Source: BD2-11 sp965115885 (GTDB lineage Bacteria > Gemmatimonadota > Gemmatimonadetes > Longimicrobiales > Gaopeijiaceae). From it: 64,000 bases of DNA. The notes below the pieces were generated by a model. That model was given only the letters and a program-made list of their open reading frames with translations, had not been told where the DNA came from and did no database searches. This document shows positions 1-11,033 of this stretch, piece by piece. A program made the position numbers and the translations under genes. The DNA lies in the NCBI GenBank assembly GCA_965115885.1, contig OZ220479.1:3100001-3164000 (forward strand). Reading direction: 5' to 3'. How positions within the stretch are numbered: the stretch's first letter is position 1; every line of letters begins with the position of its first letter.

Positions 1-621
1 TGGTTCTCCACCATCTTCGGGGCGTGGTACTTCATGGGCGGATTCTGGGGGGGCATCGCCTCCACCGCCCTGATCGTCGTGCTGCTGAAGCGTCGGCACG
101 CGGATCTGGACCGGATCATGGGCCCGCAGCAGATGCACGACCTAGGCAAGCTCACCTTCGCCTTCTGCGTGTTCTGGACCTACATCGTCTTCGCCCAGTA
201 CATCGTGATCTGGTACGGCAAGCTGCCGTGGGAGCAGGCCTGGGTCGTCCACCGCACCGGCGAGACGTGGGGAGCGCTTTCGCTCGCCTTGGTGCTGATG
301 TGCTTCGTGATCCCCTTCGCGGGACTCATCGGGCGCCGACCCAAGATGAACCCGGCGATCCTCGGCTCCATGACGTGCGTCATCCTGGCGGGGCTCTGGC
401 TGGAGCACCACTTGCTGATCGCGCCCTCGCTGCGGCTCGACGGACCGACGCTCGGGCTCTGGGAGGCGCTGGTGGGACTGGTCTTCCTGGGGCCGCTGCT
501 CTGGAGCGTGCGCTGGTTCCTCTGCACCTTCCCGCTGGTGCAGATGTGGCAGCCGCCGGAGCAGCTCGAGATGGTGGACTTGGAGGTGGCGCGGGAGCGG
601 GAAGCGGCCGAAGTCTCTTAG
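1..621 (+). CDS. actF: Alternative complex III quinol:cytochrome c oxidoreductase membrane subunit, ActF-like (5' end outside window)
   Basis: The frame is open from base 1, so the gene starts before the window; 206 codons are present, ending at TAG 619-621. The visible part has about five hydrophobic membrane segments. It contains the stretch around HDLGKLTFAFCVFWTYIVFA, which is characteristic of the NrfD-like quinone-binding subunits of alternative complex III (ActC/ActF); its length to the C-terminus and its charged tail suit ActF. In known complexes this subunit sits in the cytoplasmic membrane and helps oxidise menaquinol while passing electrons to periplasmic cytochromes. The rest of the act operon should lie upstream. 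ActC is the main alternative. Confidence 0.8.
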   Translation, partial: WFSTIFGAWYFMGGFWGGIASTALIVVLLKRRHADLDRIMGPQQMHDLGKLTFAFCVFWTYIVFAQYIVIWYGKLPWEQAWVVHRTGETWGALSLALVLMCFVIPFAGLIGRRPKMNPAILGSMTCVILAGLWLEHHLLIAPSLRLDGPTLGLWEALVGLVFLGPLLWSVRWFLCTFPLVQMWQPPEQLEMVDLEVAREREAAEVS

Positions 622-804
622 CACGGCATAGGCCGGATCGACCGCGATGAAAAGGCGGCGGCGCACGCGCTTCGTAGCGGCGGCGGTGCGCATCGCGGGG
701 CGTGCCCGGCGCGGAGCGCTCGGCCCCGGAGGGACCTCGAACTTCGGAATCCGGGTAGCAACCCCAAGCCATCGCGTCGTGCCGTCCCGAGCAAGGCCCG
801 GACC

Positions 805-1314
805 ATGAAAAAGTTCGTACCCGGTTTCACGCTCGCCCTTTGCGCGTCCGCGTGCTTGTCGGTCGAGACCACGCGTCTGCCCGGCAACCACACCGTACGG
901 CAGGCGTTCCCTTCCGAAAGCGTCGACGTGCTCCTCGCCGACGACGAACTGCCCAGCGACACCTGCGAACGCTTGGCCATCCTGGATGGATCGGGGGAAA
1001 ACCGCTGGACCAGCCGGAGCGACATGCTGGACAAGTTGCGCGAGGAAGCCGGAAAACGGGGCGCGAACGTCGTGCAGTTGCGGAGTATGGAAGAACCCGG
1101 CATAAGCGACCGGATTCCCGGCGTTTTGCTCGGACTCGCGCTCGGATTCGTCTTGGGGGACGACACAAACGAGCGGATCGGCAGGGCGTTGCTGATCGGC
1201 GGAATCGCCAGCGTCGGCGGGGTCACCAGCGGCGCGCTACGCCGTTCCTCCGCCGTGGCGCTCCATTGCCCGCCGACGAAGACCGACGACGGAGAGAAGA
1301 AAAGCGGACTGTAG
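805..1314 (+). CDS. Small predicted lipoprotein of unknown function
   Basis: This 169-residue protein begins MKKF, followed by a short hydrophobic stretch and a lipobox-like LCASAC, so it is probably exported and lipid-anchored at about Cys17. The middle is hydrophilic. Residues from about 108 to 150 are two glycine-rich hydrophobic stretches (IPGVLLGLALGFVLG and LLIGGIASVGGVTSG) resembling glycine-zipper segments of envelope proteins. A Cys pair (Cys51 and a Cys near the C-terminus) could form a disulfide. It stands alone, with 183 bases before it and about 276 after it. I do not recognise the family. Confidence 0.6.
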   Translation: MKKFVPGFTLALCASACLSVETTRLPGNHTVRQAFPSESVDVLLADDELPSDTCERLAILDGSGENRWTSRSDMLDKLREEAGKRGANVVQLRSMEEPGISDRIPGVLLGLALGFVLGDDTNERIGRALLIGGIASVGGVTSGALRRSSAVALHCPPTKTDDGEKKSGL

Positions 1315-1590
1315 CGGAAATCTTGACTTGGCGGCACGCACCCAAAAGGGTTTTCGCGCTGACTTGACTGCGCCGCAACAAAACCAACCAGTCGGCAGAT
1401 GCGCGGTTCGTCGCACCGCGCGTGCCAGGGGTTGTGAAGATGAACAAGCACGGTTACGATCTTCATTCTCCAATTCACGGACAGCCACTCTTGGATGTCC
1501 TGCTCACCCATCAGGGAAAAACCTGTCATGATCAGCACATCAACATTCTCCCCGGTTAGCGTTAGCGTAGGTGTGGCGGCGAAAGCTCGG

Positions 1591-2850
1591 ATGTCTGTCC
1601 GCGCTTTACACTGGATCGCTGTTCCGGCCGCTTTGTGGGCGGCGGCCTGCGGCGACGCGACGGAGCCGGCGGAGCCGATAAACCAAACACCGGTCGTGGC
1701 AGGCACCGTCCCCGCGCAATCCGTGATCGTCGGAGAATCGATCCCGGTGGACATGGCGTTCTACTTCACCGACCCGGACGGAGACACGCTGACGTACACT
1801 GCAGCCAGCTCCGATGTCAGGATCGCTTCGGTCTCGATGGTCGGCAGTGTAGTGACCGTGTCGGCGATCACACGGGGTGATGCGGTCGTCAGAATCACGG
1901 CACGCGATCCCGCCGGACTGCTCGCAGAACTCACCTTCCCTGTGACGGTGCCCAACCAAGCGCCAGTCGCAGCGGACATCGTCCCCGCGCAATCCGTGAT
2001 CGTCGGAGAATCGATCCCGGTGGACATGGCGTTCTACTTCACCGACCCGGACGGAGACACGCTGACGTACACTGCTGTCAGCTCCGCTGTCAGGATCGCT
2101 TCGGTCTCGATGGTCGGCAGTGTAGTGACCGTGTCGGCGATCGCACGGGGTGATGCGGTCGTCAGAATCACGGCACGCGACCCCGCCGGACTGCTCGCAG
2201 AACTCACCTTCCTCGTGACGGTGCCCAATCGAGCACCGGTCGTAGCGAGCGCTGTCCCTGCACAGTCGATGCTTAGTGGCGAGATGATCGAGGTGGACGT
2301 GGCGTCCAACTTCACCGACCCGGACGGGGATGAACTGACCTACACTGTGACTGCGACCTCACGCAGTCATGTTGTCTCGATCTCCGTAGCCGGCAGCATG
2401 GTGACTCTGGTGTCATCTCGCCTCCATGAAGGGACGCCGACCATCACCGTCACGGCGAGCGATCCCGGCGGACTGTCGGCGCAACTCACTTTCCTCGTGA
2501 CGGTGTCGCAATACCCGAATGTTACGGGAACCTATAACGGTTCGTTTACACTCACGTCTTCGACAACCGGAACAGTTCGCACGGGCACGATGAGCATGGA
2601 TGTGGTTCAGTCGGGCAGCCAAGTTACCGTATCAAGTTCGATGACATCTTCCGGAGAAAAAATAGAGTTCCCAGTATTTAGCGATAGAATCGACAGAACG
2701 GGATTACTCCAAACAACTTTCGATGGTGGATGGATAGGGAAATTCTCCAATTGCCAATACGTGGCGCTCCGGTTGTATTTTTCTGGACAGACAGCGAAAT
2801 ATACCGAGGACGGATGTGGATTGATCTTGGACGCCACGCTAAGCCGGTAA
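1591..2850 (+). CDS. Lipoprotein with three Ig/cadherin-like repeats
   Basis: The ATG at 1591 is chosen because it gives a normal lipoprotein signal (MSVRALHWIAVPA, then the lipobox AAAC); the frame is open upstream to ATGs at 1495 and 1528. The protein is about 419 aa. After the lipid anchor come three domains of about 91 residues, each built on an FTDPDGD..LTYT calcium-binding-like motif, an alternating V/S strand and a DPAGL/DPGGL turn, as in putative Ig or bacterial cadherin-like domains. Repeats one and two are almost identical in DNA (about 1708-1966 and 1981-2239). The last 110 residues form a non-repeat C-terminal domain beginning near TGTYNGSFTL. It shares its architecture with the proteins at 54025-55413 and 55532-57562. 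A surface adhesion or scaffold role is inferred. Confidence 0.7.
   Translation: MSVRALHWIAVPAALWAAACGDATEPAEPINQTPVVAGTVPAQSVIVGESIPVDMAFYFTDPDGDTLTYTAASSDVRIASVSMVGSVVTVSAITRGDAVVRITARDPAGLLAELTFPVTVPNQAPVAADIVPAQSVIVGESIPVDMAFYFTDPDGDTLTYTAVSSAVRIASVSMVGSVVTVSAIARGDAVVRITARDPAGLLAELTFLVTVPNRAPVVASAVPAQSMLSGEMIEVDVASNFTDPDGDELTYTVTATSRSHVVSISVAGSMVTLVSSRLHEGTPTITVTASDPGGLSAQLTFLVTVSQYPNVTGTYNGSFTLTSSTTGTVRTGTMSMDVVQSGSQVTVSSSMTSSGEKIEFPVFSDRIDRTGLLQTTFDGGWIGKFSNCQYVALRLYFSGQTAKYTEDGCGLILDATLSR
1708..2250 (+). repeat. Near-identical direct tandem repeat, 273-bp unit
   Basis: Two adjacent copies begin at 1708 and 1981, a period of 273 bases or exactly 91 codons. Over roughly the first 245 bases I count fewer than ten mismatches. 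A third, more diverged copy follows from about 2254. The period is a whole number of codons, so gain or loss of a unit keeps the reading frame. Confidence 0.85.
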
Positions 2851-2856
2851 ATCCAG

Positions 2857-2948
2857 CTCCTTGCTCTTTTTTATGGATCGCTGTAGGTTTGAGGCCATCG
2901 TGGTGGATGCGGAGTCGGTGGTGAATCTAGCTACCGACAGGAACGTTT
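2857..2948 (+). repeat. Dispersed repeat, copy A
   Basis: This noncoding stretch starts just after the stop of the Ig-repeat lipoprotein. It matches the reverse complement of about 30748-30842 over roughly 90 bases, with about 20-25% mismatches by eye. The shared core includes GCTCTTTTTT followed by GCTGTAGGTTTG. Both copies lie next to insertion-sequence debris. The nature of the repeat is unknown. Confidence 0.6.
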
Positions 2949-3290
2949 GAGGTGGTCTCGGTTTTTTTTGGACAGGCGGTTAAGGTGTACTTCGGTACCC
3001 AAGAGGAAGCACTGACGTGGCCAAGAGGAGAAGAAGATTCACCCCGAGTTCAAGGGTCGTGTGGCCCTCGAGGCGGTGCAGGAGCGCGACAGCGTTCAGG
3101 TGATCGCGCGCCGCCACGAACTCTATCCCAACCAAGTGAGCGTGTGGATCGAGCGATCTACCGGCGTCCGAGGACGAACGTGGCGAACCCCGAGCGCCGG
3201 GTGTTTCCCTACCTGTTGCCAAGGGTCGCAGTTCACGAGCGAGGCGCTCGCGGAGCTGGTCCTAGGGAAGCGTACCGCGAGAGCGAAGGC
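2948..3290 (+). mobile_element. Decayed IS3-family insertion sequence
   Basis: A left terminal repeat resembling IS3-family ends (TGAGGTGGTCTCGG, then TTTGGACAGGCGGTTAAGG) begins at 2948. An orfA-like start follows at GTG 3017 (VAKRRRRFTP). One base appears lost near 3049, after which the frame continues EFKGRVALEAV and the helix-turn-helix RRHELYPNQVSVW. Pieces of orfB then appear in different frames: IYRRPRTNVANPERRVFPYL near 3150-3220, and QGSQFTSEAL (part of the DDE integrase core) near 3225. Most of the integrase core is deleted. The element cannot encode a working transposase. Confidence 0.75.
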
Positions 3291-3570
3291 GTGGAATGAG
3301 GGGGTCCGGCGCGTTGGGAGGGATGTGGTCGAAACTGGTGAACCGGCGGCAGTGCTCGTCGTTGTTGGGAGATGGAGTGGGCGGGATTCAGTTGCTTCCG
3401 AACCGGCTGCTGAGCTGATGACGTCACACCGTGAACGCTTCGGCATAGGCTTGAAGGATACCAGCTACCGAATGAACAACGAGCCCTTTCGGGCCATCCG
3501 CCCAACAGTTTTCCGAACTGCTGAGCTTGCTCGCCCCGAACCGGCGTGTCCATCGACGCCGCGAGCCCGG
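3291..3570. other. Intergenic stretch with no recognised feature
   Basis: This lies between the IS3 remnant and the end of the phosphatase gene. I see no credible gene, no hairpin with a T-run and no repeat. It may contain further eroded IS sequence, since several short open frames break up without family resemblance. Confidence 0.4.
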
Positions 3571-4365
3571 CTAACCCGGAACGGCCAGCAACTCGAGCAC
3601 CCGCGGGTGAAGCGCGGAATTGCCGGCAACCCCCGAGCCTCCGTGGACGGTGGCCTCGCCCGAGACATCCGTGAAGCGTCCGCCCGCTTCGGTGAGGATG
3701 GTCAGCAGGGGAGCGGCGTCCCATGAGGCGAGCACCGGATCGACCATGACCTGAGCCCGGCCAGTGGCCACCAGAACATGGCCGTAGCAGTCGCCCCAGC
3801 TGCGCGTGACGCGGGCGGCGGCGGCGAGCGCCCTCCATCCGGGTTCGGCGGGGTGGCCGTGGAAGACGGCCTCGTCCGTGGTCAGCACCAAGCTCCGATC
3901 CAGCCGGTTCTCCGAAGAGACCGCGCACGGACGCCCGTTCCACCGGCATCCCAGTCCCCGAGCGGCCGCGACCGTCTCCCCGAGCGCCGGGAGGTGGACG
4001 ACCCCCACCACGGGCTCGCGCTCCACCTCGACGCCGACGAGAACGCCCCACAGCGGCACCCCGTGGACGAACGACTTCGTGCCGTCGATGGGATCCAGGA
4101 TCCAGCGCACGGAAGCTCCGGGGCGCACCTCGCCGTGCTCCTCGCCGAAGATGCCGTGATCGGGGTAGCGCCGCTGGATCCGAGCGCGCAACAGGCTTTC
4201 GGTCTCCCGGTCGGCGACGGTCACCGGCGTGTCGTCGGGCTTGGTCTCGACCCCGAGCCGGGTCCCGAAATAGCCCATGGCGACCTCTCCTGCGGCGCGG
4301 GCGAACTCCTCGGCCGCGCGCGCGAGGGAGCCGAGATCGACGTCGGAGGGGCGGGACGCGTTCAC
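3571..4365 (-). CDS. hisN: Inositol monophosphatase-family phosphatase, probably histidinol-phosphatase
   Basis: This 264-residue protein carries the metal-dependent phosphatase signatures of the inositol monophosphatase fold: EEHG at 75-78, DPIDGT at 91-96 and WDAAP at 216-220, which bind two or three Mg ions and position the phosphate. Length and motif spacing fit HisN-type enzymes, which dephosphorylate L-histidinol phosphate in histidine synthesis. Substrate choice cannot be read from motifs, so inositol-1-phosphatase or another small phosphatase is possible. It is the last gene of a minus-strand run after acyl-CoA dehydrogenase, tatA and trmJ, 25 bases downstream of trmJ. Other his genes are not in the window. 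Confidence 0.75.
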   Translation of the reverse strand: MNASRPSDVDLGSLARAAEEFARAAGEVAMGYFGTRLGVETKPDDTPVTVADRETESLLRARIQRRYPDHGIFGEEHGEVRPGASVRWILDPIDGTKSFVHGVPLWGVLVGVEVEREPVVGVVHLPALGETVAAARGLGCRWNGRPCAVSSENRLDRSLVLTTDEAVFHGHPAEPGWRALAAAARVTRSWGDCYGHVLVATGRAQVMVDPVLASWDAAPLLTILTEAGGRFTDVSGEATVHGGSGVAGNSALHPRVLELLAVPG

Positions 4366-4390
4366 GATTGCGGAGCGCGGCCGGGGCGCG

Positions 4391-5197
4391 TCAATCCGCG
4401 CGCTCCGGCGGAGCGGACGCGGCGCCCCGAGTCGCCGAACCCTCGGCGCGCTCGGCGTAGCGCCGGATCTCGTAGCCGACGGCCCGCAGGATCCCCGCCT
4501 CCTGGGTGTCCGGCTCGGCGCGCGCGATGACGGTGCGCAGGGTGCGCATCACTCCCTCGGGCGCGCGACGGGTGAAGAAGTCGATGCGGTCGAGGCCCCG
4601 CTCGAGGACCGCGTAGGTCTCCTCCAGCTCGGCGCTGGTGGCGGGTTCGGTCGCGCGCCGACCTCGGGGAAGCTCCGCGGCGTCCCGGACCGTCAGAAAG
4701 AGCTCGTACGCCAGAACCAGCACCGCCTGGGCCAAGTTCAGGCTCTTGTACTCGGGCAGGGTGGGGATGATCGCGACCCGGTTGCAGAGATCGAGGGCTT
4801 GGTTGGAGAGCCCGCGGTCCTCGCGCCCGAAAAGCACCGCCACCGTGCCCTGGGCGGCGCGTTCCGCCACCTGGGCCGCGAGTTCGCGGGGACGGCCGTA
4901 GTTGCGGTGGGCGGTGCGGGCGCGCGCCGTGGTGCCGAGCACGAAGACGGCGTCGGCCAGGGCACCGGCCAAGGTGTCGTGGACCTCCGCGCCCTCGACC
5001 AAGCGGTCGCTGCGGTGGGCGATCCCGGCGATGCGCCAAGCGTCGAATTCGGCGGGGCGAACCAGGCGCAGGCGTTCGAGCCCCATGTTCATCATCGCTC
5101 GGACCGCGCCGGCGATGTTGACCAGATTCTGCGGCTCGTGCAACACGATCACCACGTTGCGGAGCGGAGAAGCCTCCGCCGGAGCGTCTTCCGGCAT
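4391..5197 (-). CDS. trmJ: TrmJ-type tRNA/rRNA 2'-O-methyltransferase (SPOUT family)
   Basis: This 268-residue protein begins NVVIVLHEPQNLVNIAGAVRAM, the typical start of TrmH/TrmJ enzymes. It has the later knot motifs VAVLFGREDRGL and IPTLPEYKSLNLAQAV, which form the SAM-binding trefoil knot. In TrmJ the enzyme methylates the ribose at position 32 of several tRNAs. The C-terminal helical extension (about residue 175 onward, ending LRTVIARAEPD..E..ILRAVGYEIRRY) is the TrmJ-specific tail that separates it from shorter TrmL. It sits 9 bases after tatA and 25 before the phosphatase, so co-transcription is likely. Confidence 0.85.
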   Translation of the reverse strand: MPEDAPAEASPLRNVVIVLHEPQNLVNIAGAVRAMMNMGLERLRLVRPAEFDAWRIAGIAHRSDRLVEGAEVHDTLAGALADAVFVLGTTARARTAHRNYGRPRELAAQVAERAAQGTVAVLFGREDRGLSNQALDLCNRVAIIPTLPEYKSLNLAQAVLVLAYELFLTVRDAAELPRGRRATEPATSAELEETYAVLERGLDRIDFFTRRAPEGVMRTLRTVIARAEPDTQEAGILRAVGYEIRRYAERAEGSATRGAASAPPERAD

Positions 5198-5206
5198 GCG
5201 GCGGCG

Positions 5207-5440
5207 TCAGGACTCGGGCGCCGCTTCCTCCTCGGGCGCCTCCGGGAGCCGGGGCGACTCCTCCGCCTGTCGTTCCTTCAGGCCGCGCCTGAAGTTGCGG
5301 ATGCCCGTGCCCATCCCGCGGGCGAATTCGGGGATTTTGCGGCCCCCGAAGAAAAGGACCAGGAGACCCAGCGCCAGCAGAACCTCGTTCATCCCCAGAA
5401 ACAGGGGCAACGCCGCAAGGACCGGTACCGGACCGAACAT
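5207..5440 (-). CDS. tatA: Sec-independent protein translocase TatA
   Basis: This 77-residue protein has one N-terminal membrane helix (NEVLLALGLLVLFF), the hinge GGRKIPEFARGMG, an amphipathic helix (TGIRNFRRGLKE) and an acidic tail: the layout of TatA/TatE, which form the pore for folded proteins with twin-arginine signals. The ATG at 5440 is chosen; an internal Met at 5395 would shorten the N-terminus by 15 residues. No tatC lies nearby. Tat substrates in the window include the proteins at 42189-43820 (RRRFLG) and 50079-51167 (RRRFFK). The gene overlaps neither neighbour and follows the acyl-CoA dehydrogenase by 40 bases. Confidence 0.85.
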   Translation of the reverse strand: MFGPVPVLAALPLFLGMNEVLLALGLLVLFFGGRKIPEFARGMGTGIRNFRRGLKERQAEESPRLPEAPEEEAAPES

Positions 5441-5480
5441 ATGTTCTCGCCTTTGGTGTCGTGGGCCGACCTCGAGAAAG

Positions 5481-6665
5481 CTAGGCTCCCCCCGCCTCTC
5501 GCAACAACAGCTTCGCGATGGTCTGAAGCTGCATGTTGGTCGTGCCTTCGTAAATGGTGCCGATCTTGGCGTCCCGGTAGAGCTTCTCGACCGGGTATTC
5601 GCTCGTGAAGCCGTACCCGCCGTGCAGATCCACGCACTCCGACGCCACCCTCTGGGCCACTTGCGACGCGAAGAGCTTGGCCATCGCCGCCTGACGGATG
5701 AACGGCAACCCCTCGTCGCGCAACCGCGCCGCATTGTACACGAGCAACCGCGCCGCCTCCAAATCGGTGGCCATCTGCGCGAGTTGGAACTGAACCCCCT
5801 GGAACTCGGAGACCGACCGACCGAACTGCTCGCGCTGGCGCGCGTAGCGCAACGTGTGATCGAGGGCGCCCTGGGCCAGCCCCACCATCTGGGCCCCGAT
5901 GCCGATGCGTCCCTCGTTCAGGGTGGTGATCGCGATCCGGTATCCCAGCCCGACCTCTCCCAGCAGGTTCCGGGCGGGGACCCGGCACCTGTCCAGCACC
6001 ACTTCGGTCGTCGACGAAGCCCGGATCCCCAACTTCCGCTCCTTCCCGCCCACGGAGAGGCCCGGGGTTTCCCGCTCCACCAGAAACGCGGTGATGCCGC
6101 GATATCCCGAACCCGGCTCGACGTTCGCGAAGACGACGTAGAGCCCGGCCTCGGCCCCGTTGGTGATCCAGAGCTTGCGGCCGTTCAGGATCCAATCGTC
6201 GCCCGCCGGCGTCGCGGTGCAACGCAGAGCGAAGGCGTCGGAGCCGCTGTCCGCCTCCGAGAGGGCGTAGGCGCCGACGGTGTCGGACGCCAGACGCGGC
6301 AGATGGCGGCCCTGCTGGCGTTCGCGTCCGTAGCGCAGAAGCGCATTGACGACCAGGGTGTTCTGGACGTCCACCAGGACGGCCACCGCAGGGTCCACGG
6401 CCGAGAGCTCCTCGACCACCAGCACCGCCGCGAAGAACGAGCTGCCGGCTCCCCCGAAGCGTTCCGGGATCTCCACCCCCATGAGCCCCAGCTCGAACAG
6501 CTTGCGGACCAACGCCGGATCCATGGCCTGCTCTTCGTCCATGGCCGACACCCGGGGCGCGATCTCGCCGTGCGCGAAGTCCCGCACGGCTTGCTGAAAG
6601 AAGCGCTCTTCCTCGCCGAGGGAGGTCAGCGCGTTGCGCGTCCCGTTCGGGAAGCCTGCCTGCAT
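5481..6665 (-). CDS. Short/branched-chain acyl-CoA dehydrogenase
   Basis: A 394-residue flavoenzyme starting at ATG 6665; the frame is open to 6719, but the extra residues are low-complexity. It has the acyl-CoA dehydrogenase signatures YALSEADSGSDAFAL (N-terminal/middle domain, FAD contact), LNEGRIGIGAQMVGLAQGA and the C-terminal RDAKIGTIYEGTTN, where the Glu of YEG is the catalytic base in short-chain and short/branched-chain enzymes. The resemblance to mammalian 2-methylbutyryl-CoA dehydrogenase is strong from EIAP to the end, so isoleucine/valine or short fatty acid oxidation is likely. It heads the minus-strand run acd-tatA-trmJ-phosphatase and is divergent from the glycine-cleavage genes. 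Confidence 0.88.
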   Translation of the reverse strand: MQAGFPNGTRNALTSLGEEERFFQQAVRDFAHGEIAPRVSAMDEEQAMDPALVRKLFELGLMGVEIPERFGGAGSSFFAAVLVVEELSAVDPAVAVLVDVQNTLVVNALLRYGRERQQGRHLPRLASDTVGAYALSEADSGSDAFALRCTATPAGDDWILNGRKLWITNGAEAGLYVVFANVEPGSGYRGITAFLVERETPGLSVGGKERKLGIRASSTTEVVLDRCRVPARNLLGEVGLGYRIAITTLNEGRIGIGAQMVGLAQGALDHTLRYARQREQFGRSVSEFQGVQFQLAQMATDLEAARLLVYNAARLRDEGLPFIRQAAMAKLFASQVAQRVASECVDLHGGYGFTSEYPVEKLYRDAKIGTIYEGTTNMQLQTIAKLLLREAGGA

Positions 6666-6866
6666 GGTCGGGACTCCGTTCCCTGTTGTCCCTGTTGGAA
6701 GCGGCGAAAACCGGACCATGGACCGCCTCCCGATCCATGGACGGTTTCAAGAGCGCCACCCGTGGCCGACGCGCGATAGAACCCCCGCCGCGGGTCCTGC
6801 GTTCCCTTCGCCGAGCCGCGCTCTCCGAGGCCGAATCGAGGTCCTCCGGCAAGGACGCGGGCGGGG

Positions 6867-6896
6867 TTGACGAGGCGGGAAGGCGCTTTCTATAGT
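6867..6896 (+). promoter_or_regulatory. Sigma70-like promoter of the gcvH-gcvP cluster
   Basis: TTGACG at 6867-6872 and TATAGT at 6891-6896 are separated by 18 bases, close to consensus for housekeeping promoters. The gcvH ATG is at 6941, which would leave a leader of about 38 bases. That is too short for a glycine riboswitch. Confidence 0.65.
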
Positions 6897-6940
6897 CTCG
6901 AACCGAAATCGCTTCCGACCTCTCCACGCCCGGAGCCCCC

Positions 6941-7330
6941 ATGTCCGACGTCCCCGAGCATCTCTACTACACCGAGGAGCACGAATACGTGGGGGAGACC
7001 GACGAGGAGGGCGTCTACGTCGTCGGCATCACCGACTACGCGCAGGGGGAGCTGGGCGACGTCGTGTACGTGGAGTTGCCCCGGGCGGGCGCGCGCTTCG
7101 ACCGCATGGAGGTGTTCGGGGTCATCGAGGCGGTGAAGGCGGTCAGCGACCTCTACTGCCCGATCTCGGGCGAGGTCGTGGAGGTCAACGAGGCCATCGA
7201 CCTGGATCCGGCGCTGGTGAACGGCGCCCCCTACGGGGACGGCTGGATGATCAAGTTGCGCGCCGCCGACGACGACGCGCTCGAGGGGCTGATGAGCTCC
7301 GAGGACTACGAGTCCCACATCGGCGAATGA
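6941..7330 (+). CDS. gcvH: Glycine cleavage system H protein
   Basis: This 129-residue protein is a lipoyl carrier. The lipoyl-domain core reads VIEAVKAVSDLYCPISGEV; Lys66 of EAVKAVS is the residue that receives lipoate. The N-terminal hallmark EEHEYV and the C-terminal GDGWMIKL are also present. In the glycine cleavage cycle GcvH carries the aminomethyl group from GcvP to GcvT. It is the first gene after the promoter at 6867-6896, with gcvP 37 bases downstream. gcvT is not in the window. Confidence 0.95.
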   Translation: MSDVPEHLYYTEEHEYVGETDEEGVYVVGITDYAQGELGDVVYVELPRAGARFDRMEVFGVIEAVKAVSDLYCPISGEVVEVNEAIDLDPALVNGAPYGDGWMIKLRAADDDALEGLMSSEDYESHIGE

Positions 7331-7367
7331 GGAACGCCGCGTCCGCGCTTCGCGCAACGACCGGATA

Positions 7368-10241
<2,874 letters not shown>

Positions 10242-10242
10242 C

Positions 10243-10968
10243 ATGGCCAAGCTGACGTATCACGGGCACGCCACCTTCCTGCTCGAACTGGACGACGGCA
10301 CCCGCATCTCGATCGATCCTTGGTACGAGGAGAGCCCCGCCAACGACCTCTCCCTCGCGGATCTGGGAAAAATCGACTACGTGCTTTGCACGCACGGGCA
10401 CTTCGACCACTTCGCGGACGCCGTCCCGCTCGCGAAGGCCACCGGAGCCACGCTGGTGTCGACCTTCGAGATCGTGGCCTTCGCCCAGACCCAGGGGGTC
10501 GAGAACGCGCACCCGATGCACATCGGCGGCGGCTACGACTTCCCCTTCGGGCGGGTGAAGATGACGCCCGCACTGCACGGCGGTCAGGTGCACGGCGACG
10601 AAACCGGAGCGTACACGACGGTTCCGGGCGGACTGCTCGTCCACGCCGACGACACCCGGATCTATCACGCGGGCGACACCGCGCTGCTGACGGACATGAA
10701 GCTGCTCCGCGGTCAAGTGGACGTGGCGCTGCTGCCCATCGGCGACAATTTCACCATGGGTCCGGCGGACGCGGCCGTCGCGGTCGATTTCGTCCAGCCG
10801 GCGGTAGTGGTGCCGATCCACTACGCCACCGCTCCGCCGGAGCCGGGAACCCCTGCCGCAAGCCTCCCTTCGATCGTGCAGGATCCGGAGGCGTTCCGGG
10901 TGCTGGTGGGGGACGCCGCGCGCGTCGAGGCGATGGCTGCGGGGGACGCGCTGGACCTGGGAGGCTGA
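10243..10968 (+). CDS. UPF0173-type metal-dependent hydrolase (metallo-beta-lactamase fold)
   Basis: A 241-residue protein with the metallo-beta-lactamase motif HGHFDH at 51-56, further metal ligands in YHAGDTAL and VPIHYAT, and the N-terminal TYHGHATFLLE typical of UPF0173/YtkL proteins. The family binds two metal ions, probably Zn, and hydrolyses an unknown substrate. Its start lies one base after the gcvP stop, so it is translationally coupled. A link to glycine or lipoate metabolism is suggested only by this position; the family is widespread without such neighbours. Confidence 0.85.
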   Translation: MAKLTYHGHATFLLELDDGTRISIDPWYEESPANDLSLADLGKIDYVLCTHGHFDHFADAVPLAKATGATLVSTFEIVAFAQTQGVENAHPMHIGGGYDFPFGRVKMTPALHGGQVHGDETGAYTTVPGGLLVHADDTRIYHAGDTALLTDMKLLRGQVDVALLPIGDNFTMGPADAAVAVDFVQPAVVVPIHYATAPPEPGTPAASLPSIVQDPEAFRVLVGDAARVEAMAAGDALDLGG

Positions 10969-11033
10969 GAGCGACCCCGAGAGCGGCGCGCGCTTCGGCG
11001 GGGCGCGGCGCGTCCCGCACGGCGGCCGCGCCG

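Noticed and set aside
6897..6940. Glycine riboswitch before gcvH
   Set aside because: The putative promoter leaves a leader of only about 38 bases, too short for a glycine aptamer.
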